The notes under the pieces are model-generated. The model saw nothing but the letters and a program-made list of their open reading frames with translations, searched no databases and was not told the origin of the DNA. Below, piece after piece: positions 23,231 through 37,076 of a stretch of DNA of 64,000 nucleotides (positions within the stretch are counted from its first letter, which is position 1; the number at the start of each line of letters is the position of its first letter). Source of the stretch: Helichrysum umbraculigerum (taxonomy: Eukaryota > Streptophyta > Magnoliopsida > Asterales > Asteraceae); contig CATIUR010000005.1 of the NCBI GenBank assembly GCA_949592205.1, forward strand, positions 112,791,777 through 112,855,776, written 5' to 3'. The position numbers and the translations under genes were made by a program.

Positions 23231-24604
23231 TTCGGCGTATTAACATTTGATGAATTTTGTAAATAAGTTCTTGAATTTTAAGTGTTCACCATAAAGATTG
23301 AAACTTTAATAATATAAACTGATTTTAAATAATCTTAGTAAAAGAATTTCTTATAAAAAACAATAAAGTTTGAAACTTTATTGCTAGATAACCCTTTTCT
23401 CTTCGGCGTACTAACATTTGAAGAATTTTATAAATAAGTTGTTAAATTTGAAGTGTTTCACAATAAAGCTTGTAACTTTAATGATATAAATTGAATTTAA
23501 ATAATATTACTAAAAGAAATTCTTAATAAAATAAAAAAGTATGAAACATGATTGCAAGATAACCGTTTTGTATTCGGCGTACTAACATTTGAAGAATTTT
23601 GTAAATAATTTGTAGAATTTTAAGTGTTTCACAATAAAGTTTGTAACTTTAATGATATAAAGTGATTTTAAATAATCTTACTAAACTAATTTATTATAAA
23701 AAACAATAAAGTTAAAAAATTTATTGCTAGATAACCCTTTTTTCTTCGGCGTACTAACATTTGAAGAATTTTGTAAATAATTTGTTGAATTTTAAGTGTT
23801 TCATAATAAAGCTTGAAACTTTAATGATATAAATTGATTTTAAATAATATTTTTAAAATAATTTCTTATAAAAAACAATAAAGTTTAAAACATGATTGCT
23901 AGATAACCCCTTTTTCTTCGGCGTACTAACATTTGAAGAATTTTATAAATACGTTATTGAATTTTAAGTGTTTCACAATTAAGCTTGAAACTCTAATAAT
24001 ATAAATTGATTTTAAGTAATCTTACTAAAAGAATTTCTTATAAAAAAAATAAACATTGAAACTTTATTGCTAGATAACCTTTTTTTCTTCAACATACTAA
24101 CATTTTAAGAATTTTATAAATAAGTTGTTGAATTTTAAGTCTTTCACAATAAAGCGTGAAACTTTAATGATATAAATTGAATCTAAATAATATTAATAAA
24201 AGAATTTCTTAAAAAAACAAAAAAAGTATGAAAAATAATTTTAAAATAACCGTTTTGTATTCGGCGTACTAACATTTGTAGACTTTTGTAAATAAGTTGT
24301 TGATTTTAAGTGTTTCACAATAAAGTTTGTAACTTTAATGATATAAAGTGATTTTAAATAATCTTACTATAATAATTTATTATAAAAAACAATAAAGTTA
24401 TAAAATTTATTGCTAGATAACCCTTTTTTCTTCGACGTACTAACATTTGAAGAATTTTATAAATAAGTTGTTAAATTTTAAGTGTTTCACAATAAAGCTT
24501 GTAACTTTAATGATATACATTGAATTTAAATAATATTACTTAATGAATTTCTTAAAAAAAAACAAAAAAGTATGAATTTTGTTTTGCAAAATAACCGTTT
24601 TGTA
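23231..24604 (+). repeat. HOR unit U14: 8-mer, 1,374 bp
   Basis: M3/M6 deletion unit with the hybrid at 23573-23744. Pairs with U11 at an offset of 4,633 bp. Confidence 0.94.
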
Positions 24605-26242
24605 TTCGGCGTATTAACATTTGATGAATTTTGTAAATAAGTTCTTGAATTTTAAGTGTTCACCATAAAGATTGAAACTTTAATAATATAAACTGATTTT
24701 AAATAATCTTAGTAAAAGAATTTCTTATAAAAAACAATAAAGTTTGAAACTTTATTGCTAGATAACCCTTTTCTCTTCGGCGTACTAACATTTGAAGAAT
24801 TTTATAAATAAGTTGTTAAATTTGAAGTGTTTCACAATAAAGCTTGTAACTTTAATGATATAAATTGAATTTAAATAATATTACTAAAAGAAATTCTTAA
24901 TAAAATAAAAAAGTATGAAACATGATTGCAAGATAACCGTTTTGTATTCGGCGTACTAACATTTGAAGAATTTTGTAAATAATTTGTAGAATTTTAAGTG
25001 TTTCACAATAAAGCTTGAAACTTTAATGATATAAATTGATTTTAAATAATCTTATTAAAATAATTTCTTATAAAAAACCAATAAAGTTTGAAACATTATT
25101 GCTAGATAACCCCTTTTTCTTCGGCGTACTAACATTTGAAGAATTTTATAAAAACTTATTGAAATTTAAGTTTTTCAGTATGAAAAATAATTGCAAAATA
25201 ACCGTTTTGTATTCGACGTACTAACATTTGTAGAATTTTGTAAATAAGTTGTTGATTTTAAGTGTTTCACAATAAAGTTTGTAACTTTAATGATATAAAG
25301 TGATTTTAAATAATCTTACTAAACTAATTTATTATAAAAAACAATAAAGTTAAAAAATTTATTGCTAGATAACCCTTTTTTCTTCGGCGTACTAACATTT
25401 GAAGAATTTTGTAAATAATTTGTTGAATTTTAAGTGTTTCATAATAAAGCTTGAAACTTTAATGATATAAATTGATTTTAAATAATATTTTTAAAATAAT
25501 TTCTTATAAAAAACAATAAAGTTTAAAACATGATTGCTAGATAACCCCTTTTTCTTCGGCGTACTAACATTTGAAGAATTTTATAAATACGTTATTGAAT
25601 TTTAAGTGTTTCACAATTAAGCTTGAAACTCTAATAATATAAATTGATTTTAAGTAATCTTACTAAAAGAATTTCTTATAAAAAAAATAAACATTGAAAC
25701 TTTATTGCTAGATAACCTTTTTTTCTTCAACATACTAACATTTTAAGAATTTTATAAATAAGTTGTTGAATTTTAAGTCTTTCACAATAAAGCGTGAAAC
25801 TTTAATGATATAAATTGAATCTAAATAATATTAATAAAAGAATTTCTTAAAAAAACAAAAAAAGTATGAAAAATAATTTTAAAATAACCGTTTTGTATTC
25901 GGCGTACTAACATTTGTAGACTTTTGTAAATAAGTTGTTGATTTTAAGTGTTTCACAATAAAGTTTGTAACTTTAATGATATAAAGTGATTTTAAATAAT
26001 CTTACTATAATAATTTATTATAAAAAACAATAAAGTTATAAAATTTATTGCTAGATAACCCTTTTTTCTTCGACGTACTAACATTTGAAGAATTTTATAA
26101 ATAAGTTGTTAAATTTTAAGTGTTTCACAATAAAGCTTGTAACTTTAATGATATACATTGAATTTAAATAATATTACTTAATGAATTTCTTAAAAAAAAA
26201 CAAAAAAGTATGAATTTTGTTTTGCAAAATAACCGTTTTGTA
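24605..26242 (+). repeat. HOR unit U15: deletion unit, 1,638 bp
   Basis: A recombinant unit. M1 (CATTTGATGAATT) and M6 (CTAAACTAATTT) are of the kind found in U9-U14, but it carries the 92-bp M4/M5 hybrid (25120-25211). M3 has an extra C (AAAAAACCAATAAAG, near 25,079), which also removes a stop and opens a chance 62-codon frame. Confidence 0.93.
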
Positions 26243-27880
26243 TTCGGCGTATTAACATTTGATGAATTTTGTAAATAAGTTCTTGAATTTTAAGTGTTCA
26301 CCATAAAGATTGAAACTTTAATAATATAAACTGATTTTAAATAATCTTAGTAAAAGAATTTCTTATAAAAAACAATAAAGTTTGAAACTTTATTGCTAGA
26401 TAACCCTTTTCTCTTCGGCGTACTAACATTTGAAGAATTTTATAAATAAGTTGTTAAATTTGAAGTGTTTCACAATAAAGCTTGTAACTTTAATGATATA
26501 AATTGAATTTAAATAATATTACTAAAAGAAATTCTTAATAAAATAAAAAAGTATGAAACATGATTGCAAGATAACCGTTTTGTATTCGGCGTACTAACAT
26601 TTGAAGAATTTTGTAAATAATTTGTAGAATTTTAAGTGTTTCACAATAAAGCTTGAAACTTTAATGATATAAATTGATTTTAAATAATCTTATTAAAATA
26701 ATTTCTTATAAAAAACCAATAAAGTTTGAAACATTATTGCTAGATAACCCCTTTTTCTTCGGCGTACTAACATTTGAAGAATTTTATAAAAACTTATTGA
26801 AATTTAAGTTTTTCAGTATGAAAAATAATTGCAAAATAACCGTTTTGTATTCGACGTACTAACATTTGTAGAATTTTGTAAATAAGTTGTTGATTTTAAG
26901 TGTTTCACAATAAAGTTTGTAACTTTAATGATATAAAGTGATTTTAAATAATCTTACTAAACTAATTTATTATAAAAAACAATAAAGTTAAAAAATTTAT
27001 TGCTAGATAACCCTTTTTTCTTCGGCGTACTAACATTTGAAGAATTTTGTAAATAATTTGTTGAATTTTAAGTGTTTCATAATAAAGCTTGAAACTTTAA
27101 TGATATAAATTGATTTTAAATAATATTTTTAAAATAATTTCTTATAAAAAACAATAAAGTTTAAAACATGATTGCTAGATAACCCCTTTTTCTTCGGCGT
27201 ACTAACATTTGAAGAATTTTATAAATACGTTATTGAATTTTAAGTGTTTCACAATTAAGCTTGAAACTCTAATAATATAAATTGATTTTAAGTAATCTTA
27301 CTAAAAGAATTTCTTATAAAAAAAATAAACATTGAAACTTTATTGCTAGATAACCTTTTTTTCTTCAACATACTAACATTTTAAGAATTTTATAAATAAG
27401 TTGTTGAATTTTAAGTCTTTCACAATAAAGCGTGAAACTTTAATGATATAAATTGAATCTAAATAATATTAATAAAAGAATTTCTTAAAAAAACAAAAAA
27501 AGTATGAAAAATAATTTTAAAATAACCGTTTTGTATTCGGCGTACTAACATTTGTAGACTTTTGTAAATAAGTTGTTGATTTTAAGTGTTTCACAATAAA
27601 GTTTGTAACTTTAATGATATAAAGTGATTTTAAATAATCTTACTATAATAATTTATTATAAAAAACAATAAAGTTATAAAATTTATTGCTAGATAACCCT
27701 TTTTTCTTCGACGTACTAACATTTGAAGAATTTTATAAATAAGTTGTTAAATTTTAAGTGTTTCACAATAAAGCTTGTAACTTTAATGATATACATTGAA
27801 TTTAAATAATATTACTTAATGAATTTCTTAAAAAAAAACAAAAAAGTATGAATTTTGTTTTGCAAAATAACCGTTTTGTA
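26243..27880 (+). repeat. HOR unit U16: deletion unit, 1,638 bp
   Basis: Same markers as U15 at an offset of 1,638 bp, including the extra C in M3 and the hybrid at 26758-26849. Confidence 0.93.
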
Positions 27881-29519
27881 TTCGGCGTATTAACATTTGA
27901 TGAATTTTGTAAATAAGTTCTTGAATTTTAAGTGTTCACCATAAAGATTGAAACTTTAATAATATAAACTGATTTTAAATAATCTTAGTAAAAGAATTTC
28001 TTATAAAAAACAATAAAGTTTGAAACTTTATTGCTAGATAACCCTTTTCTCTTCGGCGTACTAACATTTGAAGAATTTTATAAATAAGTTGTTAAATTTG
28101 AAGTGTTTCACAATAAAGCTTGTAACTTTAATGATATAAATTGAATTTAAATAATATTACTAAAAGAAATTCTTAATAAAATAAAAAAGTATGAAACATG
28201 ATTGCAAGATAACCGTTTTGTATTCGGCGTACTAACATTTGAAGAATTTTGTAAATAATTTGTAGAATTTTAAGTGTTTCACAATAAAGCTTGAAACTTT
28301 AATGATATAAATTGATTTTAAATAATCTTATTAAAATAATTTCTTATAAAAAACCAATAAAGTTTGAAACATTATTGCTAGATAACCCCTTTTTCTTCGG
28401 CGTACTAACATTTGAAGAATTTTATAAAAACTTATTGAAATTTAAGTTTTTCAGTATGAAAAATAATTGCAAAATAACTGTTTTGTATTCGACGTACTAA
28501 CATTTGTAGAATTTTGTAAATAAGTTGTTGATTTTAAGTGTTTCACAATAAAGTTTGTAACTTTAATGATATAAAGTGATTTTAAATAATCTTACAAAAA
28601 TAATTTATTATAAAAAATAATAAAGTTAAAAAATTTATTGCTAGATAACCCTTTTTTCTTCGGCGTACTAACATTTGAAGAATTTTGTAAATAATTTGTT
28701 GAATTTTAAGTGTTTCACAATAAAGCTTGAAACTTTAATGATATAAATTGATTTTAAATAATATTTTTAAAATAATTTCTTATAAAAAACAATAAAGTTT
28801 GAAACAAGATTGCTAGATAACCCTTTTTCTTCGGCGTACTAACATTTGAAGAATTTTATAAATACGTTATTGAGTTTTAAGTGTTTCACAATTAAGCTTG
28901 AAACTCTAATAATATAAATTGATTTTAAGTAATCTTACTAAAAGAATTTCTTATAAAAAATAATAAACATTGAAACTTTATTGCTAGATAACCTTTTTTT
29001 CTTCAACATACTAACATTTTAAGAATTTTATAAATAAGTTGTTGAATTTTAATTGTTTCACAATAAAGCGTGAAACTTTAATGAAATAAATTGAATCTAA
29101 ATAATATTAATAAAAGAATTTCTTAAAAAAACAAAAAAAGTATGAAAAATAATTTTAAAATAACCGTTTTGTATTCGGCGTACTAACATTTGTATACTTT
29201 TGTAAATAAGTTGTTGATTTTAAGTGTTTCACAATAAAGTTTGTAACTTTATTGATATAAAGTGATTTTCAATAATCTTACTATAATAATTTATTATAAA
29301 AAATAATAAAGTTATAAAATTTATTGCTATATAACCCTTTTTTCTTCGGCGTACTAATATTTGAAGAATTTTATAAAGAAGTTGTTAAATTTTAAGTGTT
29401 TCACAATAAAGCTTGTAACTTTAATGATATACATTGAATTTAAATAATATTACTTAATGAATTTCTTAAAAAAAAAACAAAAAAGTATGAATTTTGTTTT
29501 GCAAAATAACCGTTTTGTA
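27881..29519 (+). repeat. HOR unit U17: deletion unit, 1,639 bp, mosaic
   Basis: The first part matches U15/U16, with the extra C in M3 and the hybrid at 28396-28487. From M6 on it changes to material like the first M7-M9 of U6: TTGAGTTTTAAG in M8 and TTTTAATTGTTTCAC in M9 are shared with U6. AATAACTG near 28,477 is a CpG-to-TpG change. Confidence 0.92.
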
Positions 29520-31410
29520 TTCGGCGTATTAACATTTGATGAATTTTGTAAATAAGTTCTTGAATTTTAAGTGTTCACCATAAAGATTGAAACTTTAATA
29601 ATATAAACTGATTTTAAATAATCTTAGTAAAAGAATTTCTTATAAAAAACAATAAAGTTTGAAACTTTATTGCTAGATAACCCTTTTCTCTTCGGCGTAC
29701 TAACATTTGAAGAATTTTATAAATAAGTTGTTAAATTTGAAGTGTTTCACAATAAAGCTTGTAACTTTAATGATATAAATTGAATTTAAATAATATTACT
29801 AAAAGAAATTCTTAATAAAATAAAAAAGTATGAAACATGATTGCAAGATAACCGTTTTGTATTCGGCGTACTAACATTTGAAGAATTTTGTAAATAATTT
29901 GTAGAATTTTAAGTGTTTCACAATAAAGCTTGAAACTTTAATGATATAAATTGATTTTAAATAATCTAATTAAAATAATTTCTTATAAAAAACAATAAAG
30001 TTTGAAATATTATTGCTAGATAACCCCTTTTTATTCGGCGTACTAACATTTGAAGAATTTTGTAAAAAAGTTATTGAAATTTAAGTTTTTCTCGATAAAG
30101 CTTGAAACTTTAATGATATAAATTGATTTTAAATATTCTTACTAAAAGAATTTCTTATAAAAAATAATAAACTTTGAAACTTAATTGCTAGATAACATTT
30201 TTTTCTTCGACATACTAACATTTTATGAATTTTATAAAAAAGTTGTTGAATTTTAAGTGTTTCACAATAAAGCGTGAAACTTTAATGATATAAATTGAAT
30301 CTAAATAATATAACTAAAATAAATTCTTAAAAAAACAAAAAAGTATGAAAAATAATTGCAAAATAACCGTTTTGTATTCGACGTACTAACAGTTGTAGAA
30401 TTTTGTAAATAAGTTGTTGATTTTAAGTGTTTCACAATAAAGTTTCTAACTTTAATGATATAAAGTGATTTTAAATAATCTTACTAAAATAATTTATTAT
30501 AAAAAACAATAAAGTTAAAAAATTTATCGCTAGATAACCCTTTTTTCTTCGGCGTACTGACATTTGAAGAATTTTGTAGATAATTTGTTGAATTTTAAGT
30601 GTTTCACAATAAAGCTTGAAACTTTAATGATATAAATTGATTTTAAATAATATTTTTAAAATAATTTCTTATAAAAAACAATAAAGTTTAAAACATGAAT
30701 GCTAGATAACCCCTTTTTCTTCGGCGTACTAACATTTGAAGAATTTTATAAATACGTTATTGAATTTTAAGTGTTTCACAATTAAGCTTGAAACTCTAAT
30801 AATATAAATTGATTTTAAGTAATCTTACTAAAAGAATTTCTTATAAAAAATAATAAACATTGAAACTTTATTGCTAGATAACCTTTTTTTCTTCAACATA
30901 CTAACATTTTTAAGAATTTAATAAATAAGTTGTTGAATTTTAAGTCTTTCACAATAAAACGTGAAACTTTAATGATATAAATTGAATCTAAATAATATTA
31001 ATAAAAGAATTTCTTAAAAAAACAAAAAAAGTATGAAAAATAATTTTATAATAACCGTTTTGTATTCGGCATACTAACATTTGTAGACTTTTGTAAATAA
31101 GTTGTTGATTTTAAGTGTTTCACAATAAAGTTTGTAACTTTAATGATATAGAGTGATTTTAAATAATCTTACTATAATAATTTATTATAAAAAACAATAA
31201 ATTTATAAAATTTATTGCTAGATAACCCTTTTTTCTTCGGCGTACTAACATTTGAAGAATTTTATAAATAAGTTGTTAAATTTTAAGTGTTTCACAATAA
31301 AGCTTGTAACTTTAATGATATAAATTGAATTTAAATAATATTACTCAATGAATTTCTTAAAAAAAAAACAAAAAAGTATGAATTTTGTTTTGCAAAATAA
31401 CCGTTTTGTA
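29520..31410 (+). repeat. HOR unit U18: 11-mer, 1,891 bp
   Basis: An 11-mer with the M6 box ACTAACAGTTGTAG (30377 on), the M7 GTACTGACAT variant and the M10 box TTCGGCATAC (31065). It shares these with U20 and U22. Confidence 0.94.
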
Positions 31411-33297
31411 TTCGGCGTATTAACATTTGAAGAATTTTGTAAATAAGTTCTTGAATTTTAAGTGTTCACCATAAAGATTGAAACTTTAATAATATAAACT
31501 GATTTTAAATAATCTTAGTAAAAGAATTTCTTATAAAAAACAATAAAGTTTGAAACTTTATTGCTAGATAACTCTTTTCTCTTCGGCGTACTAACATTTT
31601 AAGAATTTTATAAATAAGTTGTTAAATTTGAGGTGTTTCACAATAAAGCTTGTAACTTTAATGATATAGATTGAATTTAAATAATATTACTAAAAGAAAT
31701 TCTTAATAAAATAAAAAAGTATGAAACATGCTTGCGAGATAACCGTTTTGTATTCGGCGTACTAACATTTGAAGAATTTTGTAAATAATTTGTAGAATTT
31801 TAAGTGTTTCACAATAAAGCTTGAAACTTTAATGATATAAATTGATTTTAAATAATCTTATTAAGATAATTTCTTATAAAAAACAATAAAGTTTGAAACA
31901 TTGTTGCTAGATAACCCCTTTTTCTTCGGCGTACTAACATTTGAAGAATTTTGTAAAAAACTTATTGAAATTTAAGTTTTTCACGATAAAGCTTGAAACT
32001 TTAAAGATATAAATTGATTTTAAATATTCTTGCTAAAAGAATTTCTTATAAAAAATAATAAACTTTGAAACTTTATTGCTAGATAACATTTTTTTCTTCG
32101 ACATACTAACATTTTATGAATTTTTTAAAAAAGTTGTTTAATTTTAAGTGTTTCACAATAAAGCGTGAAACTTTAATGATATAAAATGAATCTAAATAAT
32201 ATAACTAAAATAAATTCTTAAAAAAACAAAAAAGTATGAAAAATAAATGCAAAATAACCGTTTTGTATTCGACGTACTAAGTTGTAGAATTTTGTAAATA
32301 AGTTGTTGATTTTAAGTGTTTCACAATAAAGTTTGTAACTTTAATGATATAAAGTGATTTTAAATAATCTTACTAAACTAATTTATTATAAAAAACAATA
32401 AAGTTAAAAAATTTATTGCTAGATAACCCTTTTTTCTTCGGCGTACTAACATTTGAAGAATTTTGTAAATAATTTGTTGAATTTTAAGTGTTTCATAATA
32501 AAGCTTGAAACTTTAATGATATAAATTGATTTTAAATAATATTTTTAAAATAATTTCTTATAAAAAACAATAAAGTTTAAAACATGATTGCTAGATAACC
32601 CCTTTTTCTTCGGCGTACTAACATTTGAAGAATTTTATAAATACGTTATTGAATTTTAAGTGTTTCACAATTAAGCTTGAAACTCTAATAATATAAATTG
32701 ATTTTAAGTAATCTTACTAAAAGAATTTCTTATAAAAAAAAATAAACATTGAAACTTTATTGCTAGATAACCTTTTTTTCTTCAACATACTAACATTTTA
32801 AGAATTTTATAAATAAGTTGTTGAATTTTAAGTCTTTCACAATAAAGCGTGAAACTTTAATGATATAAATTGAATCTAAATAATATTAATAAAAGAATTT
32901 CTTAAAAAAACAAAAAAAGTATGAAAAATAATTTTAAAATAACCGTTTTGTATTCGGCGTACTAACATTTGTAGACTTTTGTAAATAAGTTGTTGATTTT
33001 AAGTGTTTCACAATAAAGTTTGTAACTTTAATGATATAAAGTGATTTTAAATAATCTTACTATAATAATTTATTATAAAAAACAATAAAGTTATAAAATT
33101 TATTGCTAGATAACCCTTTTTTCTTCGACGTACTAACATTTGAAGAATTTTATAAATAAGTTGTTAAATTTTAAGTGTTTCACAATAAAGCTTGTAACTT
33201 TAATGATATACATTGAATTTAAATAATATTACTTAATGAATTTCTTAAAAAAAAACAAAAAAGTATGAATTTTGTTTTGCAAAATAACCGTTTTGTA
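31411..33297 (+). repeat. HOR unit U19: 11-mer, 1,887 bp, mosaic
   Basis: M2 is of the CATGCTTGCGAG haplotype seen in deletion units, while M3-M11 follow the U8 class (CTTGCTAAAAG, ACTAAGTTGTAG, TTCGACG at M11). M4 is intact but has GTAAAAAACTTATTG, close to the form in the M4/M5 hybrid. Confidence 0.93.
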
Positions 33298-35188
33298 TTC
33301 GGCGTATTAACATTTGATGAATTTTGTAAATAAGTTCTTGAATTTTAAGTGTTCACCATAAAGATTGAAACTTTAATAATATAAACTGATTTTAAATAAT
33401 CTTAGTAAAAGAATTTCTTATAAAAAACAATAAAGTTTGAAACTTTATTGCTAGATAACCCTTTTCTCTTCGGCGTACTAACATTTGAAGAATTTTATAA
33501 ATAAGTTGTTAAATTTGAAGTGTTTCACAATAAAGCTTGTAACTTTAATGATATAAATTGAATTTAAATAATATTACTAAAAGAAATTCTTAATAAAATA
33601 AAAAAGTATGAAACATGATTGCAAGATAACCGTTTTGTATTCGGCGTACTAACATTTGAAGAATTTTGTAAATAATTTGTAGAATTTTAAGTGTTTCACA
33701 ATAAAGCTTGAAACTTTAATGATATAAATTGATTTTAAATAATCTAATTAAAATAATTTCTTATAAAAAACAATAAAGTTTGAAATATTATTGCTAGATA
33801 ACCCCTTTTTATTCGGCGTACTAACATTTGAAGAATTTTGTAAAAAAGTTATTGAAATTTAAGTTTTTCTCGATAAAGCTTGAAACTTTAATGATATAAA
33901 TTGATTTTAAATATTCTTACTAAAAGAATTTCTTATAAAAAATAATAAACTTTGAAACTTAATTGCTAGATAACATTTTTTTCTTCGACATACTAACATT
34001 TTATGAATTTTATAAAAAAGTTGTTGAATTTTAAGTGTTTCACAATAAAGCGTGAAACTTTAATGATATAAATTGAATCTAAATAATATAACTAAAATAA
34101 ATTCTTAAAAAAACAAAAAAGTATGAAAAATAATTGCAAAATAACCGTTTTGTATTCGACGTACTAACAGTTGTAGAATTTTGTAAATAAGTTGTTGATT
34201 TTAAGTGTTTCACAATAAAGTTTCTAACTTTAATGATATAAAGTGATTTTAAATAATCTTACTAAAATAATTTATTATAAAAAACAATAAAGTTAAAAAA
34301 TTTATCGCTAGATAACCCTTTTTTCTTCGGCGTACTGACATTTGAAGAATTTTGTAGATAATTTGTTGAATTTTAAGTGTTTCACAATAAAGCTTGAAAC
34401 TTTAATGATATAAATTGATTTTAAATAATATTTTTAAAATAATTTCTTATAAAAAACAATAAAGTTTAAAACATGAATGCTAGATAACCCCTTTTTCTTC
34501 GGCGTACTAACATTTGAAGAATTTTATAAATACGTTATTGAATTTTAAGTGTTTCACAATTAAGCTTGAAACTCTAATAATATAAATTGATTTTAAGTAA
34601 TCTTACTAAAAGAATTTCTTATAAAAAATAATAAACATTGAAACTTTATTGCTAGATAACCTTTTTTTCTTCAACATACTAACATTTTTAAGAATTTAAT
34701 AAATAAGTTGTTGAATTTTAAGTCTTTCACAATAAAACGTGAAACTTTAATGATATAAATTGAATCTAAATAATATTAATAAAAGAATTTCTTAAAAAAA
34801 CAAAAAAAGTATGAAAAATAATTTTATAATAACCGTTTTGTATTCGGCATACTAACATTTGTAGACTTTTGTAAATAAGTTGTTGATTTTAAGTGTTTCA
34901 CAATAAAGTTTGTAACTTTAATGATATAGAGTGATTTTAAATAATCTTACTATAATAATTTATTATAAAAAACAATAAATTTATAAAATTTATTGCTAGA
35001 TAACCCTTTTTTCTTCGGCGTACTAACATTTGAAGAATTTTATAAATAAGTTGTTAAATTTTAAGTGTTTCACAATAAAGCTTGTAACTTTAATGATATA
35101 AATTGAATTTAAATAATATTACTCAATGAATTTCTTAAAAAAAAAACAAAAAAGTATGAATTTTGTTTTACAAAATAACCGTTTTGTA
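33298..35188 (+). repeat. HOR unit U20: 11-mer, 1,891 bp
   Basis: Repeats U18 at an offset of 3,778 bp, including CCCCTTTTTATTCGGCG before M4 and TTCGGCATAC at M10 (34843). Confidence 0.94.
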
Positions 35189-37076
35189 TTCGGCGTATTA
35201 ACATTTGAAGAATTTTGTAAATAAGTTCTTGAATTTTAAGTGTTCACCATAAAGATTGAAACTTTAATAATATAAACTGATTTTAAATAATCTTAGTAAA
35301 AGAATTTCTTATAAAAAACAATAAAGTTTGAAACTTTATTGCTAGATAACCCTTTTCTCTTCGGCGTACTAACATTTTAAGAATTTTATAAATAAGTTGT
35401 TAAATTTGAGGTGTTTCACAATAAAGCTTGTAACTTTAATGATATAGATTGAATTTAAATAATATTACTAAAAGAAATTCTTAATAAAATAAAAAAGTAT
35501 GAAACATGCTTGCGAGATAACCGTTTTGTATTCGGCGTACTAACATTTGAAGAATTTTGTAAATAATTTGTAGAATTTTAAGTGTTTCACAATAAAGCTT
35601 GAAACTTTAATGATATAAATTGATTTTAAATAATCTTATTAAGATAATTTCTTATAAAAAACAATAAAGTTTGAAACATTGTTGCTAGATAACCCCTTTT
35701 TCTTCGGCGTACTAACATTTGAAGAATTTTGTAAAAAACTTATTGAAATTTAAGTTTTTCACGATAAAGCTTGAAACTTTAAAGATATAAATTGATTTTA
35801 AATATTCTTGCTAAAAGAATTTCTTATAAAAAATAATAAACTTTGAAACTTTATTGCTAGATAACATTTTTTTCTTCGACATACTAACATTTTATGAATT
35901 TTTTAAAAAAGTTGTTTAATTTTAAGTGTTTCACAATAAAGCGTGAAACTTTAATGATATAAAATGAATCTAAATAATATAACTAAAATAAATTCTTAAA
36001 AAAACAAAAAAGTATGAAAAATAAATGCAAAATAACCGTTTTGTATTCGACGTACTAAGTTGTAGAATTTTGTAAATAAGTTGTTGATTTTAAGTGTTTC
36101 ACAATAAAGTTTGTAACTTTAATGATATAAAGTGATTTTAAATAATCTTACTAAACTAATTTATTATAAAAAACAATAAAGTTAAAAAATTTATTGCTAG
36201 ATAACCCTTTTTTCTTCGGCGTACTAACATTTGAAGAATTTTGTAAATAATTTGTTGAATTTTAAGTGTTTCATAATAAAGCTTGAAACTTTAATGATAT
36301 AAATTGATTTTAAATAATATTTTTAAAATAATTTCTTATAAAAAACAATAAAGTTTAAAACATGATTGCTAGATAACCCCTTTTTCTTCGGCGTACTAAC
36401 ATTTGAAGAATTTTATAAATACGTTATTGAATTTTAAGTGTTTCACAATTAAGCTTGAAACTCTAATAATATAAATTGATTTTAAGTAATCTTACTAAAA
36501 GAATTTCTTATAAAAAAAAATAAACATTGAAACTTTATTGCTAGATAACCTTTTTTTCTTCAACATACTAACATTTTAAGAATTTTATAAATAAGTTGTT
36601 GAATTTTAAGTCTTTCACAATAAAGCGTGAAACTTTAATGATATAAATTGAATCTAAATAATATTAATAAAAGAATTTCTTAAAAAAACAAAAAAAGTAT
36701 GAAAAATAATTTTAAAATAACCGTTTTGTATTCGGCGTACTAACATTTGTAGACTTTTGTAAATAAGTTGTTGATTTTAAGTGTTTCACAATAAAGTTTG
36801 TAACTTTAATGATATAAAGTGATTTTAAATAATCTTACTATAATAATTTATTATAAAAAACAATAAAGTTATAAAATTTATTGCTAGATAACCCTTTTTT
36901 CTTCGACGTACTAACATTTGAAGAATTTTATAAATAAGTTGTTAAATTTTAAGTGTTTCACAATAAAGCTTGTAACTTTAATGATATACATTGAATTTAA
37001 ATAATATTACTTAATGAATTTCTTTAAAAAAAAACAAAAAAGTATGAATTTTGTTTTGCAAAATAACCGTTTTGTA
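35189..37076 (+). repeat. HOR unit U21: 11-mer, 1,888 bp, mosaic
   Basis: Repeats U19, with the same GTAAAAAACTTATTG in M4, CATGCTTGCGAG in M2 and ACTAAGTTGTAG in M6. Just before its M1 box the shared GTTTTGCAAAA reads GTTTTACAAAA. Confidence 0.94.

Larger units (their letters stand above)
15339..24604 (+). repeat. Third-order tandem repeat: two copies of a 4,633-bp three-unit block
   Basis: U9-U10-U11 (15339-19971) and U12-U13-U14 (19972-24604) have identical unit lengths and order (1,373, 1,886, 1,374). They also alternate the same way in the M11 box (TTCGGCG, TTCGACG, TTCGACG), the M1 variants and the A-run lengths (8, 9, 9). The block, and not the single HOR unit, was therefore the thing duplicated. 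Confidence 0.88.
29520..37076 (+). repeat. Second-order repeat: two copies of a 3,778-bp two-unit block
   Basis: U18-U19 (29520-33297) and U20-U21 (33298-37076) alternate an ACTAACAGTTGTAG unit with an ACTAAGTTGTAG unit. The second copy differs by few bases, and U22 begins a third copy of the first half. Confidence 0.88.

Noticed and set aside
25036..28500. Three identical 62-codon open frames at 25036-25224, 26674-26862 and 28312-28500
   Set aside because: They lie wholly inside satellite monomers (M3, the M4/M5 hybrid, start of M6), repeat at the 1,638-bp unit period, and exist only because U15-U17 have one extra C in M3. Other units have stops at the same place. There is no sign of coding selection.
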